Assembly (NCBI RefSeq): GCF_037975245.1
Contig: NC_092568.1
Span: 9,761,501-9,825,500, forward strand
Length of the DNA: 64,000 bases
Source: Apostichopus japonicus
Lineage: Eukaryota > Echinodermata > Holothuroidea > Aspidochirotida > Stichopodidae
Direction of reading: 5' to 3'
Each line of letters begins with the position of its first letter. Position 1 is the stretch's first letter. Positions 24,978 to 36,723 of this stretch are shown in pieces. The translations under genes and the position numbers were made by a program. The notes under the pieces are model-generated. The model was not told the DNA's origin. It saw nothing but the letters and a program-made list of their open reading frames with translations, and made no database searches.

Positions 24978-27901
24978 GTTTTCTTTACATACTCAAACAT
25001 GGAAAATTCAGATGGTTACGTTCACCACACCCGGTGCAGCATATATATGGTTCTTCATCGCACAGAAATTCATCATACCTTCCCCTTTGATCAGGTGGTT
25101 ACTCATGTGATGTATTAATTAGTTTGACGTCACTAATAAAGCGCCTCATGTAAACCGCGCATTTGCGAACTACAGAACAGCCCGAAAGGCTGCAAACGCA
25201 AGGCAGTCAGGGCAAAACCCCGTGACGTGAAAATAGTGAAAGAAATGTTTACAAAGAAATCGAAACACGCTCCCAAAACAAGTCGAAATAGTAAAAGCAA
25301 CAGTTGAAACAAGGAGAAAGTGAAAGTTTGGATAATTAATAAGGAGAATAGAATTTGAGAGAGAGTAAGTGGGAGGCACGAAGTTCGAGGGCAAAAGGCG
25401 TGACAGAGGGAGGGGATAGAGGGGGCGGCCCCATAATACCTGTTAGGTAGCCCACAAAATAATGAATCCTCTGTGGATGTCGTACTCAATTAACCAGTAC
25501 GGCACTTGTGCTCCTGGAAATTATGCAAGCCCCAGATGGTTACTTCAAATTGGCGCACTTTAAGAGTTTTCAAATGTGGGTGGGAAGGGAACGTTCTCCC
25601 GGGCCACTCCCATCCCCCGAGTCGTAGGTTTGGATTCGAATGACATTACGATCATTTAGAAGAGGGAAATTATAAAGCCACAGCCTAAGTCGATTTATCA
25701 TTCGGAGTGATGAGTAGGCCTATAGCTGACATTAAAAACGAAAAAGACTGTAATAAAGATGAAGGATCAAACTGAACTTTCGAATTATATATATTTTTTT
25801 CAATCGCTGTATGTTCTGTAGTCATGTGCGCTTATTTCCACCTGAATTTCATAGTGGATCTAACTGAATTTAGGCTGAGATTTGCCCATGCCTGCTTGAC
25901 TTGTGTTTCCCGAGTGGTGAGGCTGGAGCGGAGCCCTCAGCCAGTGCCCCCAGAAATGTGTTAGTAAAAAAAAAAAATTTATTGACGGACAATTTCAATG
26001 ATATGTTTATACTGCCCCGCATTTGTTCCTCAGGGAGTTAAACAGTTCACAGCTTCTCTCCACCTAGCATTTCTAACCCAATAGTTCAATCCATTTTTAT
26101 TTTGCATATAGGCCTACCTATCCTTTATAAATCAGGGGAAAGGAAGTTTGTTCTCCCAACCATCCCGTCGATAAAAATGAAACAACTGCAAGATAAACTT
26201 TGGCAGTCTCTTAGGAAAATTCTTCTGCCTATGTTTAAATACCCATTTCTTTGTCTTTCTTTTTTTGTGCCAATATAGATTTTCTCTTATGAAAGGTTTT
26301 CATATTTTTAGATAATTGTATGCAGGTCACAAAATTTCTCTGGGAAGGGAAATGAAAGCTAAGGGGATGGAAGAGGGGGGGGGGTACGTTTTTCTTAGTT
26401 AACATATTTCTAGCCCTGCTATTCAGTTCTAAACCCTGTTCTGAGAGAACTACATACTGTAGCAAACAGATAAGTCAAATGTGAGAAACTTTTCATAGGC
26501 TTGAAGCCTTGAATCTTGTCAAGAACTTAAAAAAACCTTTATTGCATTTTGATAGATATCTTACTGTAATACATTATGAAAGATAGCAACAAAGTTAAAA
26601 ATCAAATATAAAATAAAATCAAGCATAGAAGACTTTCAGTCCATTCAGATATAATATTTGTTTGTGATCAGAATAAGATGATTATTACCTGATCAGCATG
26701 AGAACTGCCTGTTCAAATGGTAATATGTATTCTATTTCTTAATAATTGAGGCTAGAATTGAGTATGATTACTAAATTTTTCTGTAAGTAGTATTTGTAAT
26801 CAAAAAGTGAAATTTCAGCTTCAGAGGACTGACCTTTTATACCAAAGAACCATGATTACTTATACATGAGAAAACTCGAGGCGACAACACACACGCTTAT
26901 CTGGTTACAATATCAATAATATTCTTGACAAATCCATCACCATAGCAATCCAAAGATAAAAACAGAATTCAATGACTGTATGTTGCTCAGCTAATTAAAA
27001 TGAGAGTTGTATTAAAACATAATTTGTTGCAACTTATGTGTATAGTTAGTCGGTTATTGAAGGCAAAGAAAAAGGTAGCTTTTGCAAAAGAGATACCATT
27101 CTGTTTCCTGTCTATACATGATGTAGCTAGCAATTTGAGTGTCTAACGATCAACCAAGTTGTTGTACAGCAGGGTTGTCCAACCTTTTGTGGAGGAGGGC
27201 CACATGGAATGATTATGATGAAGGAAGGGGCCGCATGAACCCCACGCTAGATTTTTCTATTTTTTTGCCCGAAGCCCAAGACAACAAAATGTGAGCACTG
27301 CGCGTGGAGCGCACTGCTTTATTTCCCTTCCTGATAAAACAGATGAATAAAGTCCAGCCGCCCCCCCCCCCCCTCCGCTGAGAGAGTGTCACACAAACTG
27401 ACCTGTATGCCGTTTTTTGGACCCAGAAGGTTCGAATGATTGATTATATAGCTTCAAATTTTTATCAATAAATCTGCTCACTAACATTTCGCACCGTAGA
27501 GCATCTCTGGCGGGCCGGGCGCAACCCTGCGGCGGGCCGGACTGTGGCCCGCGGGCCGTAGGTTGGACAACCCTGTTGTACAGTCACTGCGCAGCAAACT
27601 GTGCTTGTTGAGAAATTAATCACGAAGAATCTAGCAATATCAGTGTCTTACAATTGGCATGAAATGCAGCCATTTATGGTCACCATGCAGCCAATTGCCA
27701 GCTGAGAAAGTCATGTGGCTTGTAGCTGTATAACAGGTCAAGTTGGGTATAAATCAGATAACAATTTAAGCATATTTATGAGCTCATACTCCAATCACTT
27801 GGAATATGAAGAAAAGAAAAAGAAAAGGAGTATTTCCCTTTAACAGAAAAGGATTGTATTTTAACACCGATTACTAATCCATTTTGATATCCTATATGGT
27901 T
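24978..27901. other. Spacer between naa80 and armt1
   Basis: Holds the naa80 5' flank (no clear TATA box within 100 bases of the ATG) and the armt1 3' flank, with a hAT-type element at 27170-27575. No exon is seen. A frame at 25133-25489 looks like chance. Confidence 0.55.
27170..27575. mobile_element. hAT (Charlie-type) non-autonomous element with 8-bp TSD
   Basis: Ends CAGGGTTGTCCAACCT and AGGTTGGACAACCCTG are exact inverted repeats. The element is flanked by perfect 8-bp direct repeats TTGTACAG (27162-27169 and 27576-27583). The CAGGGTTGTCCAA end and 8-bp duplication are diagnostic of hAT transposons, specifically the Charlie-like type. The 406-bp interior has no transposase. It is GC-rich near the right end with alternating GGGCC motifs that can fold back. 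Confidence 0.93.
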
Positions 27902-28516
27902 TTATTTGGCAGAAAATTGAATAACAGCATATTCCCCTGATACCATCCATTCTGGATTCCTTGCTTCTATTTTTGTGTCGACCCCTTTCTGTAACCCCAC
28001 AACTACATCGGCTTTGAGTGTTCTTAAAGCACAGTGGGGTGCCGGATTAAACCCGCCTAACGCCCTCTCATAAGGTTCCGTGTGACTCCACTCTCTGTCA
28101 CCGACAAGTTTCCGGTAATTGAGGTCTCCCTTCAAGAAGATTAAGTCGGAATGAGTGAGTTCTTGATACAAATCTGGGCTGACTGATTTCATCTCGCTAA
28201 AGTCATGACAGGTCGTCCAGAAGGGGTGATCGTGCACAATCCATCTGCCATTTTTCAAGTAATCTCGCCACTTGTTGCCAAAGGACGAGAGCAGTTTATC
28301 TTCCGAATCGGACAGCTGTTTTAGAGTCCAGTGGAAGTCGGACGCGGTTACGTCCGAGACGAACCAAGGCATGGCTTTATAATGAAGATGAACGGATGTG
28401 ACCAGACTGGTGGACATCATGAAATCTGCTAGACATAGATCCGTGAAGAGTTCAAAGCCGGCGTTGTCTAGAATGATATCCAACCTCAGTGGTTTGTTGC
28501 TGTGTGATTGTAAAAG
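27902..28516 (-). CDS. armt1: armt1 terminal exon with catalytic core
   Basis: Acceptor CCAATGCAG. The 204 codons hold LDNAGFEL, WFVSD, KGDLNYRKL and LRTLKAD. The stop TAA lies inside an AATAAA hexamer (27901-27906 on the minus strand). Confidence 0.96.
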   Translation of the reverse strand, partial: LLQSHSNKPLRLDIILDNAGFELFTDLCLADFMMSTSLVTSVHLHYKAMPWFVSDVTASDFHWTLKQLSDSEDKLLSSFGNKWRDYLKNGRWIVHDHPFWTTCHDFSEMKSVSPDLYQELTHSDLIFLKGDLNYRKLVGDREWSHTEPYERALGGFNPAPHCALRTLKADVVVGLQKGVDTKIEARNPEWMVSGEYAVIQFSAK

Positions 28517-31500
28517 CTGCATTGGCCAAAAAAAAGTGAACAAATGAATGAACGAACGAACGAATGAACAAATAAATAAAACAGAAAGGAAAGGGTCCAA
28601 AGAGACAAGCTAAATGTGAAAAAGTAAAAGTTAAAACATTAAATTTTAGTTCCTGTCCAAATTTCCATTATTTACAAATCATGTTTTTTTTTACCTTAAA
28701 GAACGATGGGAGGGGGGGGGAACCCTTTAAACTTTCAAAAATGCCATGCTAAATATCTCAATTGTAGATATGGTGACAATTCAGAAATTATAAATAATCA
28801 GTAACATTTTGTGATCAAATTGAACTGACCTTCCAAACCTGTTCCACATGATTTACCAGAATGTACGGCCTCAATCGTTGCAGAGGTTCAACGGGACTTA
28901 TCTTCTGAGAATTTTCAACTCCAGCAGAAATAGATAAATCACACTTATTCCCCCATAGAGAAATCTGAAAATAAACATAAGAATAAAAAAAATTACACCT
29001 CAGATGAAAATTAAAACCAAACTCATGGCATATTTTATCTCTGCTAGTATACAGTAACCTCGACCAACGAAATCCTTTTCGTATATACGATTTCGATAGC
29101 TTTGAAGAGCAAACAACTGTGGTGTTCCTCTGACAGCTTAAATCAATGAGATAATCATCTATTAGATATTAAATTGTACCTTTTATTTTAAAAGTAACGG
29201 GGGGAAATCATGTTTTAACACAACAGAGTAGCTGACCCTTTCTAACTAGTTGTTCATTCCTACAAGTACAAGAAAACAAATAAGGTTCTGTAGTGCGCCA
29301 GAGGCAGATTACATGTCAAAAAGATACATTCATATTCATGAGCTCTAAGCTACATAATAAATCTTCAATAAAGCTAACTTTACATAAAACTATTGGTTTA
29401 CTTGTAGAAGGAGGCTTGAAAAACAAGTTTAACAGACTGCTGGGATGTGAAGTCAAGAGGCTCAGAAGCCTGGGAAGAGGCAAATACTTTTTATGAGAAA
29501 TTGATCCAGTTAAAATGTTGTGTAAAAGTAAGTTGGCCTGATGTTTCGATCCTAGCAGGATCTTCTTCAAAGGCTAAATGACATGTAACAGTATAACAGA
29601 AGGGACAGTTAAAAAGTTTTCAGATTCTGAGAAATATGAGACAATTGAGAATGATTGTTTATGATGATGAATCTTGTCAGAGAGACCATTTTCGGTATGT
29701 CATAGCATATTTCACTGATGTTTGGCTGGTAATATTGGAAAGTTTGTTCACCTGTATAACCTCGGAGAAAGATTCAAAGTTGGCGGCTCCCTTTTTCAGA
29801 GTTTCTTGTAAGTGAAGCGAGAGCGTAATCAAGGCGTCTCTGGACGTCTCCAATGCCTGTTCCTTTTGATTTCGAAAAGGATCAAAGTCCCTCAGGTGTT
29901 GACTAAAGAGAAAGAAATCAAAAGATGATATGATTTTGTTTCAGTTTAGACTATATTTTGACAGATTGCCCATTCAGTACAAATTATGTCGACAATACTG
30001 CAAACTGTACATGATTGAACAAACAAACAATGACAACATGTTCCCTTATCTCTGTCTGGTATATGGTTCAGTCCAATTTTGTCTTCTGATTTTAATTGAG
30101 AAAACCTTAGGAGTTATATAGACACTTTCAACGTTTTCTCGTTTTGGTAACTTTGTCTTGTTATCCTACACATTGTAACATTTTTTAGTATTTCATGTTT
30201 TTTAGTAAAGTTGCATCGATTTACCAGTGTGCACTACCGGTATTGGCCAATAGTGACGACATAGGTCTAATATTGGTATCGGAAAAATTTGCATTCGAAA
30301 TTTAAATACCAATAATTTTGGTCAAAAATATTTCATATCTTTTGTGACCTAAAACTTCATATTTGCAACGTCTTTTTCTGTAAATATCGGGATCGACGGA
30401 TATTAGGATCTAAGTTATCGGATATCGGTGAAATCTGATATATGCGATTATCTGTGCGGCACTCTTTTTGAATGACAGGTTTCCTAAAGATCTGACATTG
30501 AGTAGGTATATGGATAGTTTCAGTGTGCTAGCTGCCAAACACGAAATATGCAATTTGTCAAATTGATCACATCACTAGATCTACAAGAATTAAAAAAAAA
30601 GTAAATTAAAAATGTGGATGTTATAACAATTACCTCTTTCTGATTCCCTCATTTACGCTTCTGTACATGTAACACTCAACGTATAGCCAAGAGGCTGTGA
30701 AAGCACTAGGAGGAACTCCATCTCTGGTTTCTGTCTCTTCTCTCAACACTTTGTTCCACATTTCCTCGTCATCTCTACCGTCTCCAATCTCCTCCAACGG
30801 CTTATCCGTCTGGAGACAGTTCCTGAGCTTGGAGAGATGACCAGCCAGTGCTTTACAATCATTGGCTCCTTCCTGTGAACAAGAGATTAGTAAAAAATAA
30901 TACTGAAGTTCTTCAAGGAAAGAAAAGAGAAGCGGCGAGGTGAGGCGAGGCGAGGCGAGGCGAGGCGAGGAGAGGAGAGGAGAGGAGAGGAGAGGAGAGG
31001 AGAGGAGAGGAGAGGAGAGGAGAGGAGAGGAGAGGAGAGGAGAGGAGAGGAGAGGAGAGGAGAGGAGAGGAGAGGAGAGGAGAGGAGAGGAGAGGAGAGG
31101 AGAGGAGAGGAGAGGAGAGGAGAGGAGAGGAGAGGAGAGGAGAGGAGAGGAGAGGAGAGGAGAGGAGAGGAGAGGAGAGGAGAGGAGAGAATTGGCAAAA
31201 TACAAATATTCTGTCTTGAGCAGATTGCCAGGAGAGGATAACAGGCATAGTGAACTGTAAATTATGAGTAATTGAAATGTTTAGTTGCTTTCTAGTGATG
31301 GGATACATGCCATTGTGTTTGGGTTTGAGAACCTCATTAGAACCTCATTAGAAACATGGAATAAACCAGGTGTCAGATTTTGTCTCATTGGCATTCCTTA
31401 TATAAAGTAATCACAGCAAGAGTACTCAGAAAAACTATTCCAAAAAAAAGAAGAAGCAAAATTGCACTGTTATTTTAGTACTGGTATTTTCAGGCATGAT

Positions 31501-33834
31501 ATGAATTCACATATCTAACATCAGGTGAGCTACAGTTTGTTTATCTACTCATTATTTTGCAGATTTTGATATCAGAAGAAACAGAAACAGAATTGAATAA
31601 ATCGAGTATTGTACCTATGTATTTGTAAAGTTCAGCAGTATTGAAAGTTCAGCAGAAACAGATTGAAAATATGATTAATGATAAATCTCTCCATAACGAG
31701 CAAAATCTGATTATCTAACTATCCTCTGTACTCTTCAACACCTACAAAGTGAAAGTTTATAACTAACCTAGTAGTGAGTTCACCGACTACAAACAGAAAT
31801 AAGTACTGTGTCCATGAAGTTCAGTAGCAGCAAACTACAATTACACTCCCTAAACTCTGCACAAAGTTCATCAGTTACAAACTTGAATGTTTATAATGTT
31901 CTAACCTCTCCATAAAGTTCAGCAGCTTTCAGTCTGTACTGGTAGGTTGTATCAATAACTTTTGTAAGAATGGTAGGTAAACGGTCAGCGATTGTCTTGA
32001 AGGCAAATGTCCTGAGAGAAAAAAAGGAAAGAAGATCTGTTTGGAAATGGTTTGAAATTTGAAGACTGCAGGATATTGTTAGATTTAATATCATCGACAA
32101 ATCAGGAATGAAAATCTCATCTTATGTTTCTTGACATGTGTACAAGGTATCAAACTGCATCGCTAATGAGATGGCCTTGTAATTTTTATTTGACTCAGCC
32201 TTGGCATGAAGAATGTACCAATTCAAATATGCTTTAATCAGTCTGAGAATCTGGAATTACAAATAAAATTTTTTAAAAATTTGAGCTTTTGGAAGGCCGC
32301 TCATTTCAACAGCTATAAGTTTCATAGTACATAGGTGACTGCGCACAGAGGGGGCAGACGAGGGTTTAGTCTGCGGAGAAGGACCAAACTTGACGAGCAG
32401 TGGGTTGTTGTATTATTTCAGTGAATCATCACATCTTTACTTCAACAGTAATTTAGTCCTGAATTGAGGAAAATCAGAAGGCAGGAAATAAAACAAACTA
32501 TCAAATCACCAAGAACTGCGCTAACTTGGGGAATAGTATCGTACATAGTATATCAAACGAGGCTTCATCCACATTTACTGTACTGCAAAATATGTGTGGT
32601 CCGTTGCGATGCTGTGGGTAAGATATAAGGATGCGTAGAAGAGACATCAGTATATTGACCTAATAGTAATAATAATAACGATAATAATAATCATGATGAC
32701 TATGATGATGCACCATGAATTCATGATTACCTTGATGACTTTTTTATTAATTCTGGAATGACCCAATCGGAGCGCAGCAGCCCCCCCCCCCCTCCCATGC
32801 AGCTTTGAGGTATTTACATAATTGTGGGCATGACAATGAAGCATTCCATTATCTTCAAATGGCATTTGATGCTCTCTAAACAGACCACAAAAATCACAAT
32901 TTGTTTTATGGTAACTTTTATGGTAGACTAGCAGCCAGTCGATTAGATGATAAATGGGGCTGTGGGTGGGAAGGATGGATGATGATAGTAGGGGTTGCAT
33001 GGGATTTTGAAACAATAATTCCACCCAAACTGTCCTACAGAAAGTAATATTGAGACAACAATACCTAGGATTTTTAAAACATTTTAGTAATGTTTTACTT
33101 CATTTTACATTGCAAAAGTTATCTATTATATCAAATTTCCCTAATTTCTCTCGCCTCCTATCCTTTCAAATGCTGCCCATACAACAGCGAAGTTGACCAA
33201 TCAGCGTACAATACTTCATCTCAGCAGATTAAATACTCTTACTGAGTTTAGCGGGCAGAATCACACGCAAAGGGTGCGAGGGATGTTATAATGTGTAAGA
33301 GAACAAGAATTGTTCAGCCGAAAAGGGCCACTTCATAAAATAGACAAGCTTCATTTTAGAATTAAGGACATTTTTGAAAATTAGAGTAGAAAAATAGCAG
33401 AATCATAAATGCTGTTTTTATTAATCGTTGTATAAGTCTGATCCTTTTTATTTTTAGGAAGGGCACAACCCAAGATGCCCATTGGCACCAGCCGCCACTG
33501 AAAGAAGGGCACTAACATTGAGCTTTCCTCAAAACTGGGGGGGTGGGGGGTGGGGGTCACCACTTTCAGTCTCACTCCCACATGTATATGACAAACAACT
33601 CCTGATACAGAATACACAAAACCATTTTAACACTGACTACAACTTGAACTAAGGTGGATCCGGTTCAAATTCGCAAAGCAATTTTACTGGTTAAAATTTT
33701 TTCTTGACCCCATTGCTACTGGCATTTACATGTATCAGTTAAACTAATACCTTGAACAACCAATGCCTTCTGTCTTGCAAGACTCACCCTTTCTTCTTAG
33801 CTGAGAGCCTCTCTGGCATCAAGTTACTTTCCAT
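27902..33834 (-). CDS. armt1: ARMT1 / DUF89 damage-control phosphatase, complete
   Basis: Six exons (33788-33834, 31906-32011, 30634-30872, 29761-29902, 28830-28964, 27902-28516) close in phase to 427 residues; human ARMT1 is 441. The family is a metal-dependent DUF89 phosphatase acting on sugar phosphates such as fructose-1-phosphate, proposed to limit reactive phospho-metabolites; human ARMT1 was also reported as a PCNA carboxyl methyltransferase. Seen: an N-terminal helical domain with IADRLPTILTKVIDT, LRNCLQTDKP and VECYMYR; LWGNKCDLS; the Rossmann-like core LDNAGFEL with metal ligands D240 and N241 and the third ligand D278 in WFVSD; KGDLNYRKL at 352-360; and the RTLK motif at 388-391. 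All expected catalytic residues are present. The start ATG at 33834 gives a short polar N-terminus like the family's. It is tandem with naa80 on the same strand. Confidence 0.96.
28830..28964 (-). CDS. armt1: armt1 coding exon 5
   Basis: Exactly 45 codons between acceptor TTTTCAG and donor AAGGTCAG. It encodes ISLWGNKCDLSISAGVENSQ and RPYILVNHVEQVWK, a hallmark segment of the family. Confidence 0.96.
29535..29577 (-). other. Penelope-type hammerhead-ribozyme-like fragment (decayed)
   Basis: On the minus strand TTTGAAGAAGATCCTGCTAG is followed by GATCGAAAC. GATCC...GGATC forms stem II, GAAAC is the catalytic 3' core, and TTTGAAGA replaces the canonical CTGANGA. Such GAAGA-stem-CGAAAC motifs belong to hammerheads carried by Penelope-like retroelements (known family feature). 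The first core base is mutated, so activity is unlikely. Confidence 0.5.
29761..29902 (-). CDS. armt1: armt1 coding exon 4
   Basis: Acceptor CTCTTTAG, donor GAGGTTATAC (a weak match after GT). It encodes QHLRDFDPFRNQKEQAL through NFESFSE and completes the split serine codon from exon 3. Confidence 0.93.
30634..30872 (-). CDS. armt1: armt1 coding exon 3
   Basis: Acceptor GTTCACAG, donor GAGGTAAT. It encodes EGANDCKALAGHLSKLRN, QTDKPLEEIGD and WLYVECYMYRSVNEGI, all matching the family's helical domain. Confidence 0.95.
30935..31189 (+). repeat. AGAGG pentanucleotide microsatellite in armt1 intron 2
   Basis: About 45 uninterrupted AGGAG/AGAGG units (from about 30965) preceded by five to six GGCGA variant units. 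One strand is all purine, so triplex (H-DNA) formation is possible. On the minus strand, the transcribed strand of armt1, it reads CTCCT repeats, giving long artificial open frames in every phase. Confidence 0.97.
31906..32011 (-). CDS. armt1: armt1 coding exon 2
   Basis: Acceptor TTCTCTCAG, donor GAGGTTAG. It encodes TFAFKTIADRLPTILTKVID and on to AAELYGE, the conserved first helices. Confidence 0.93.
33788..33834 (-). CDS. armt1: armt1 coding exon 1
   Basis: Encodes MESNLMPERLSAKKK plus two bases, ending at donor GGGTGAGT. The phase matches exon 2 exactly. Its start is the least conserved part, so an alternative first exon cannot be excluded. Confidence 0.75.
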
Positions 33835-34621
33835 CTCTAATCGTCAGGATGCTGCTGTTAATAACTTTTATGTATGAATGGGAAATAACAATAAAATAAC
33901 CTGTCTACAAGACCCTTGTTTTTATGATGTCCAGTGAGTTCGAAAATACAGGTATTTATGTTCTCAACAATGAAGTTACTGCGATAGACCATACACTGAT
34001 ACAGTACTTACTGTACGCTAGGCCAAAACTTAACTAACTTGGTCTATATACTTTTCATAGTCTCATAAAGGGCTGTTATATACATGTAGTGATCCAGCTT
34101 AACGTTAGTACCAAAAGCGCGAAATTCTTATTTTTGTTGTTGAAGAATTTTAATTAAAAGAGGTAGTCTACGGTAGCCTAGACTTTAGGCTAACTGAAAT
34201 ACTAGTCCAGACAAAAAGACTGAACAACATTTCGCATTTAAAGCCTGCTCTCGTATTCCGTGTCCCTGCGTGCAAGGAAGTTGATGTTTTATACCCAGAC
34301 AGTACCAATGTAGCATTGCGCGGTGCATAGACGTAAAGAAAAACCCAGGACCCTGCAAAGAATTGGCAATCGATTCAGTCAAAGGCAAATGGCCCGCATG
34401 CAAAGCAAAGCAAAGCAGCAAGGAAGAATGGATGATATTCCGGAGAAAGACTCTTACGACCATCCCTAAACGCAGTTAAGTTGCGCAAATTTTTTTCATT
34501 GGTATTCAATGAAGTAAAAAACATTTCTTGTTATATGCACACAGAGATTGAACACTATTTTACATCCGGCATGAGCACATATTGCTTACATAGAAGCAAC
34601 TGGCCGGGACCGGGACGGGAC

Positions 34622-35531
34622 GCGAAATTATTTTTCCCACTTCGACGCGGCCACATGGGCGTGGCTTATGAAATACGTCACAGGCCGGCAAGTTTGTGAC
34701 TTCGACTTCGAGCTCTAACGTATAGCTCTTTAATAATATACTCAGCTAATATACTCAGGCCTCATATACTCAGGCCTAAGACATGACTTCATGAGATCCA
34801 TGATGATGTGCGACTGCTCCTCCCAGTCAATCGGGTCTTATGGAGCTCTTGAGGTAAATTCCATCACAAAATCAAACTGTGTTTGTTTATTTGATGTGTT
34901 ATGAACCTCCCGTGTCTGGAAAAGTTTGGAAAAGAACCTCCCGTGACAGCAGGGTCTGGAAAAGTTATAAATGAACCTCCCGTGGTATTGATTATTACAC
35001 TTCATATTACACCAGGTAGGCCCACTGACCTTTCAATGCTAAAAACCTACAAAGATACATGTATTGTATTGTGCCCCATATTGTTTTATCCATCATTCTA
35101 AATTATTTGTTCATTTATAAATGAACCCCCTTTTAAACGGCAGTAAGGAGCCTACGTGCTTTCATCATTAGTTTACGTACGCGGCTACTGGGTATTGTTA
35201 CGGACTTGAAATATTCTACCCATTTTATTAAACAGTTGTCACTTGCGTCTGTATTAACTATAACCAGGGAGCTGTTACTGTTAGAGTAGCAGCTCCCTGC
35301 TATAACTATGCCTAAATAGCAATGTCCCTCTGTACTATACTATTTATTATACTGGTACGTGTACTAGAATCCCTGACATGTAACTTAATTGAGAACTTTC
35401 AGCACCCAAACAAACACCCGAGAGATATCACTGCATAGTCTGTGACGTAGACCAATAAGCCGTAACAACGACCGATAGTCCACGCCCATTATGCTAATAT
35501 GGCCGCGTCGAAGTGGGAAAAATAATTTCGC
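34622..35531. mobile_element. Mutator-like non-autonomous transposon (910 bp, 9-bp TSD)
   Basis: The left end, beginning GCGAAATTATTTTTCCCACT, is a perfect 31-base inverted match to 35501-35531, and similarity continues weakly inward (GGGCGTGG). It is flanked by perfect 9-bp direct repeats GGACGGGAC at 34613-34621 and 35532-35540. A 9-bp duplication with longish TIRs fits Mutator-like elements; Merlin (8-9 bp) is the alternative. The interior has no transposase. It carries three copies of GAACCTCCCGTG, three of ATACTCAG, and a 15-bp hairpin (35265-35299). Confidence 0.92.
35265..35299. other. Strong hairpin inside the Mutator-like element
   Basis: CAGGGAGCTGTTACT, a five-base loop, then AGTAGCAGCTCCCTG: 15 paired positions with one G-T wobble. 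Confidence 0.85.
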
Positions 35532-35775
35532 GGACGGGACGCCACATCATATTAGGCCATCTTCCATGTCCTGCTTTTCGCTTCCTTTGCTCTCATTGGG
35601 GTGAGTGGTGTGATTAAAGCTTAAAATGCGGAGAATAATCATAATATATATCAAGCATGTATACCTGATTTGAACCCTCCAATTTATCGTTATCCTTATC
35701 AAGAAAAGCAATGAAACGTGTAACTCTGGAACGCACAATACCACACACTGTTTACCGTCTATACATTCCACAAAT

Positions 35776-35972
35776 CAGGCGCGTAGCCAAGGAGGGGGGG
35801 GGGAGGGGGAAGCCACCCCCCCCCCCTTGAGCATATTTTTTGTATGTTTTGATGATATCGCTAGTAATTTCAAAAGAGAAATGCTAAGATGCAACTTACA
35901 AGGCCTGGGAAGTGCCATTTCCAGCGATCTGGGAGGCTTTTTATTCAGCCAAAATTTTCTTGTACGCGCCTG
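35776..35972. mobile_element. hAT-like MITE (197 bp) with near-perfect 8-bp TSD
   Basis: Ends CAGGCGCGTA and TACGCGCCTG are exact inverted repeats. The flanks CCACAAAT (35768-35775) and CCACCAAT (35973-35980) match at seven of eight bases. The interior has a G run followed by a C run, and ATGCAACTTACAAGGCCT, which recurs as ATGCAACTTGCAAGGCCT inside the Y1 element at 44568-45800. The two belong to one related family. Confidence 0.85.
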
Positions 35973-36635
35973 CCACCAATCACTTCTTTAATAGGTAAAA
36001 TCGTTTTTCAGATAAACGAAGTCTATAGTAAGTGAATGAGTGTTCACTAAATGTGTACAAACCTATTCTTTATTTTCTTAAAATAGAAAATATCACATAT
36101 ATGCAACACGTATTCATCCGCGTGGTTTCCCATGGTAACAAAATTATATTGGTAATGGTGCAATCCATTGAAACATCATGGTTCCATTTTTTTTTTAATT
36201 TATCAGCAACCATGGATAATTTATTACTTTCACACTCAAACAAAGAGAGATTTTAATGAAGAAAACGGACAAATCAATTTGTCTGGTTGGTTCACTTTTC
36301 CCCTCAAAACTTAATAACAATTTGTTGGTTGCACCGGATGAAAATTCTGTTTTCTATTTCTTGTTCATTTTATCAGCGTAATATTTGCTTTTCTTAGAGG
36401 AGCTTGAGATATCGCAGTGCTATATCCACTAGTAATTTTCCTGTGGTTTACAATTCCGACGATTTCAATTTCTCTTCAAGTGATATCTTTCATATTTATT
36501 CTTCTTTTGTTAGCCTTTGCAGCAAAGGTAAGCCTACTAACCATACATTATAACTGGCTGGCTTTGCAAAGGATGCGTATAGCGTAATTTTCGTCTATTA
36601 ACATATAAGACAAGATAACGTTCTAATTTTCAATA

Positions 36636-36639
<4 letters not shown>

Positions 36640-36722
<83 letters not shown>

Positions 36723-36723
36723 A
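36640..36723. repeat. TA microsatellite
   Basis: About 40 TA dinucleotides with one GTA interruption near 36706, then ATGTGTGTGTATATAT. Confidence 0.95.

Larger units (their letters stand above)
28517..33787 (-). other. armt1 introns
   Basis: Five introns (28517-28829, 28965-29760, 29903-30633, 30873-31905, 32012-33787). They contain a decayed hammerhead/Penelope-type motif at 29535-29575 and the AGAGG repeat at 30935-31189. A ten-C run near 32781 and AT-rich filler make up the rest. Confidence 0.65.

Noticed and set aside
25133-25489. 118-codon minus-strand frame upstream of naa80
   Set aside because: No family similarity, and composition is like the flanking sequence. It probably reflects chance in the 5' flank.
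30222-30470. Possible hAT-like element with TATCGG repeats in armt1 intron 3
   Set aside because: The ends (AGTGTGCAC and GTGCGGCACTCT) pair poorly and no target duplication is visible.
30630-31308. Long open frames of Leu/Ser/Pro or Arg/Glu/Gly repeats
   Set aside because: They are translations of the AGAGG microsatellite, open in every frame. Only the exon at 30634-30872 is real coding sequence.
32647-33024. 125-codon minus-strand frame in armt1 intron 1
   Set aside because: Built on an ATT/ATA trinucleotide run and a C run; no splice sites compatible with armt1 phases.
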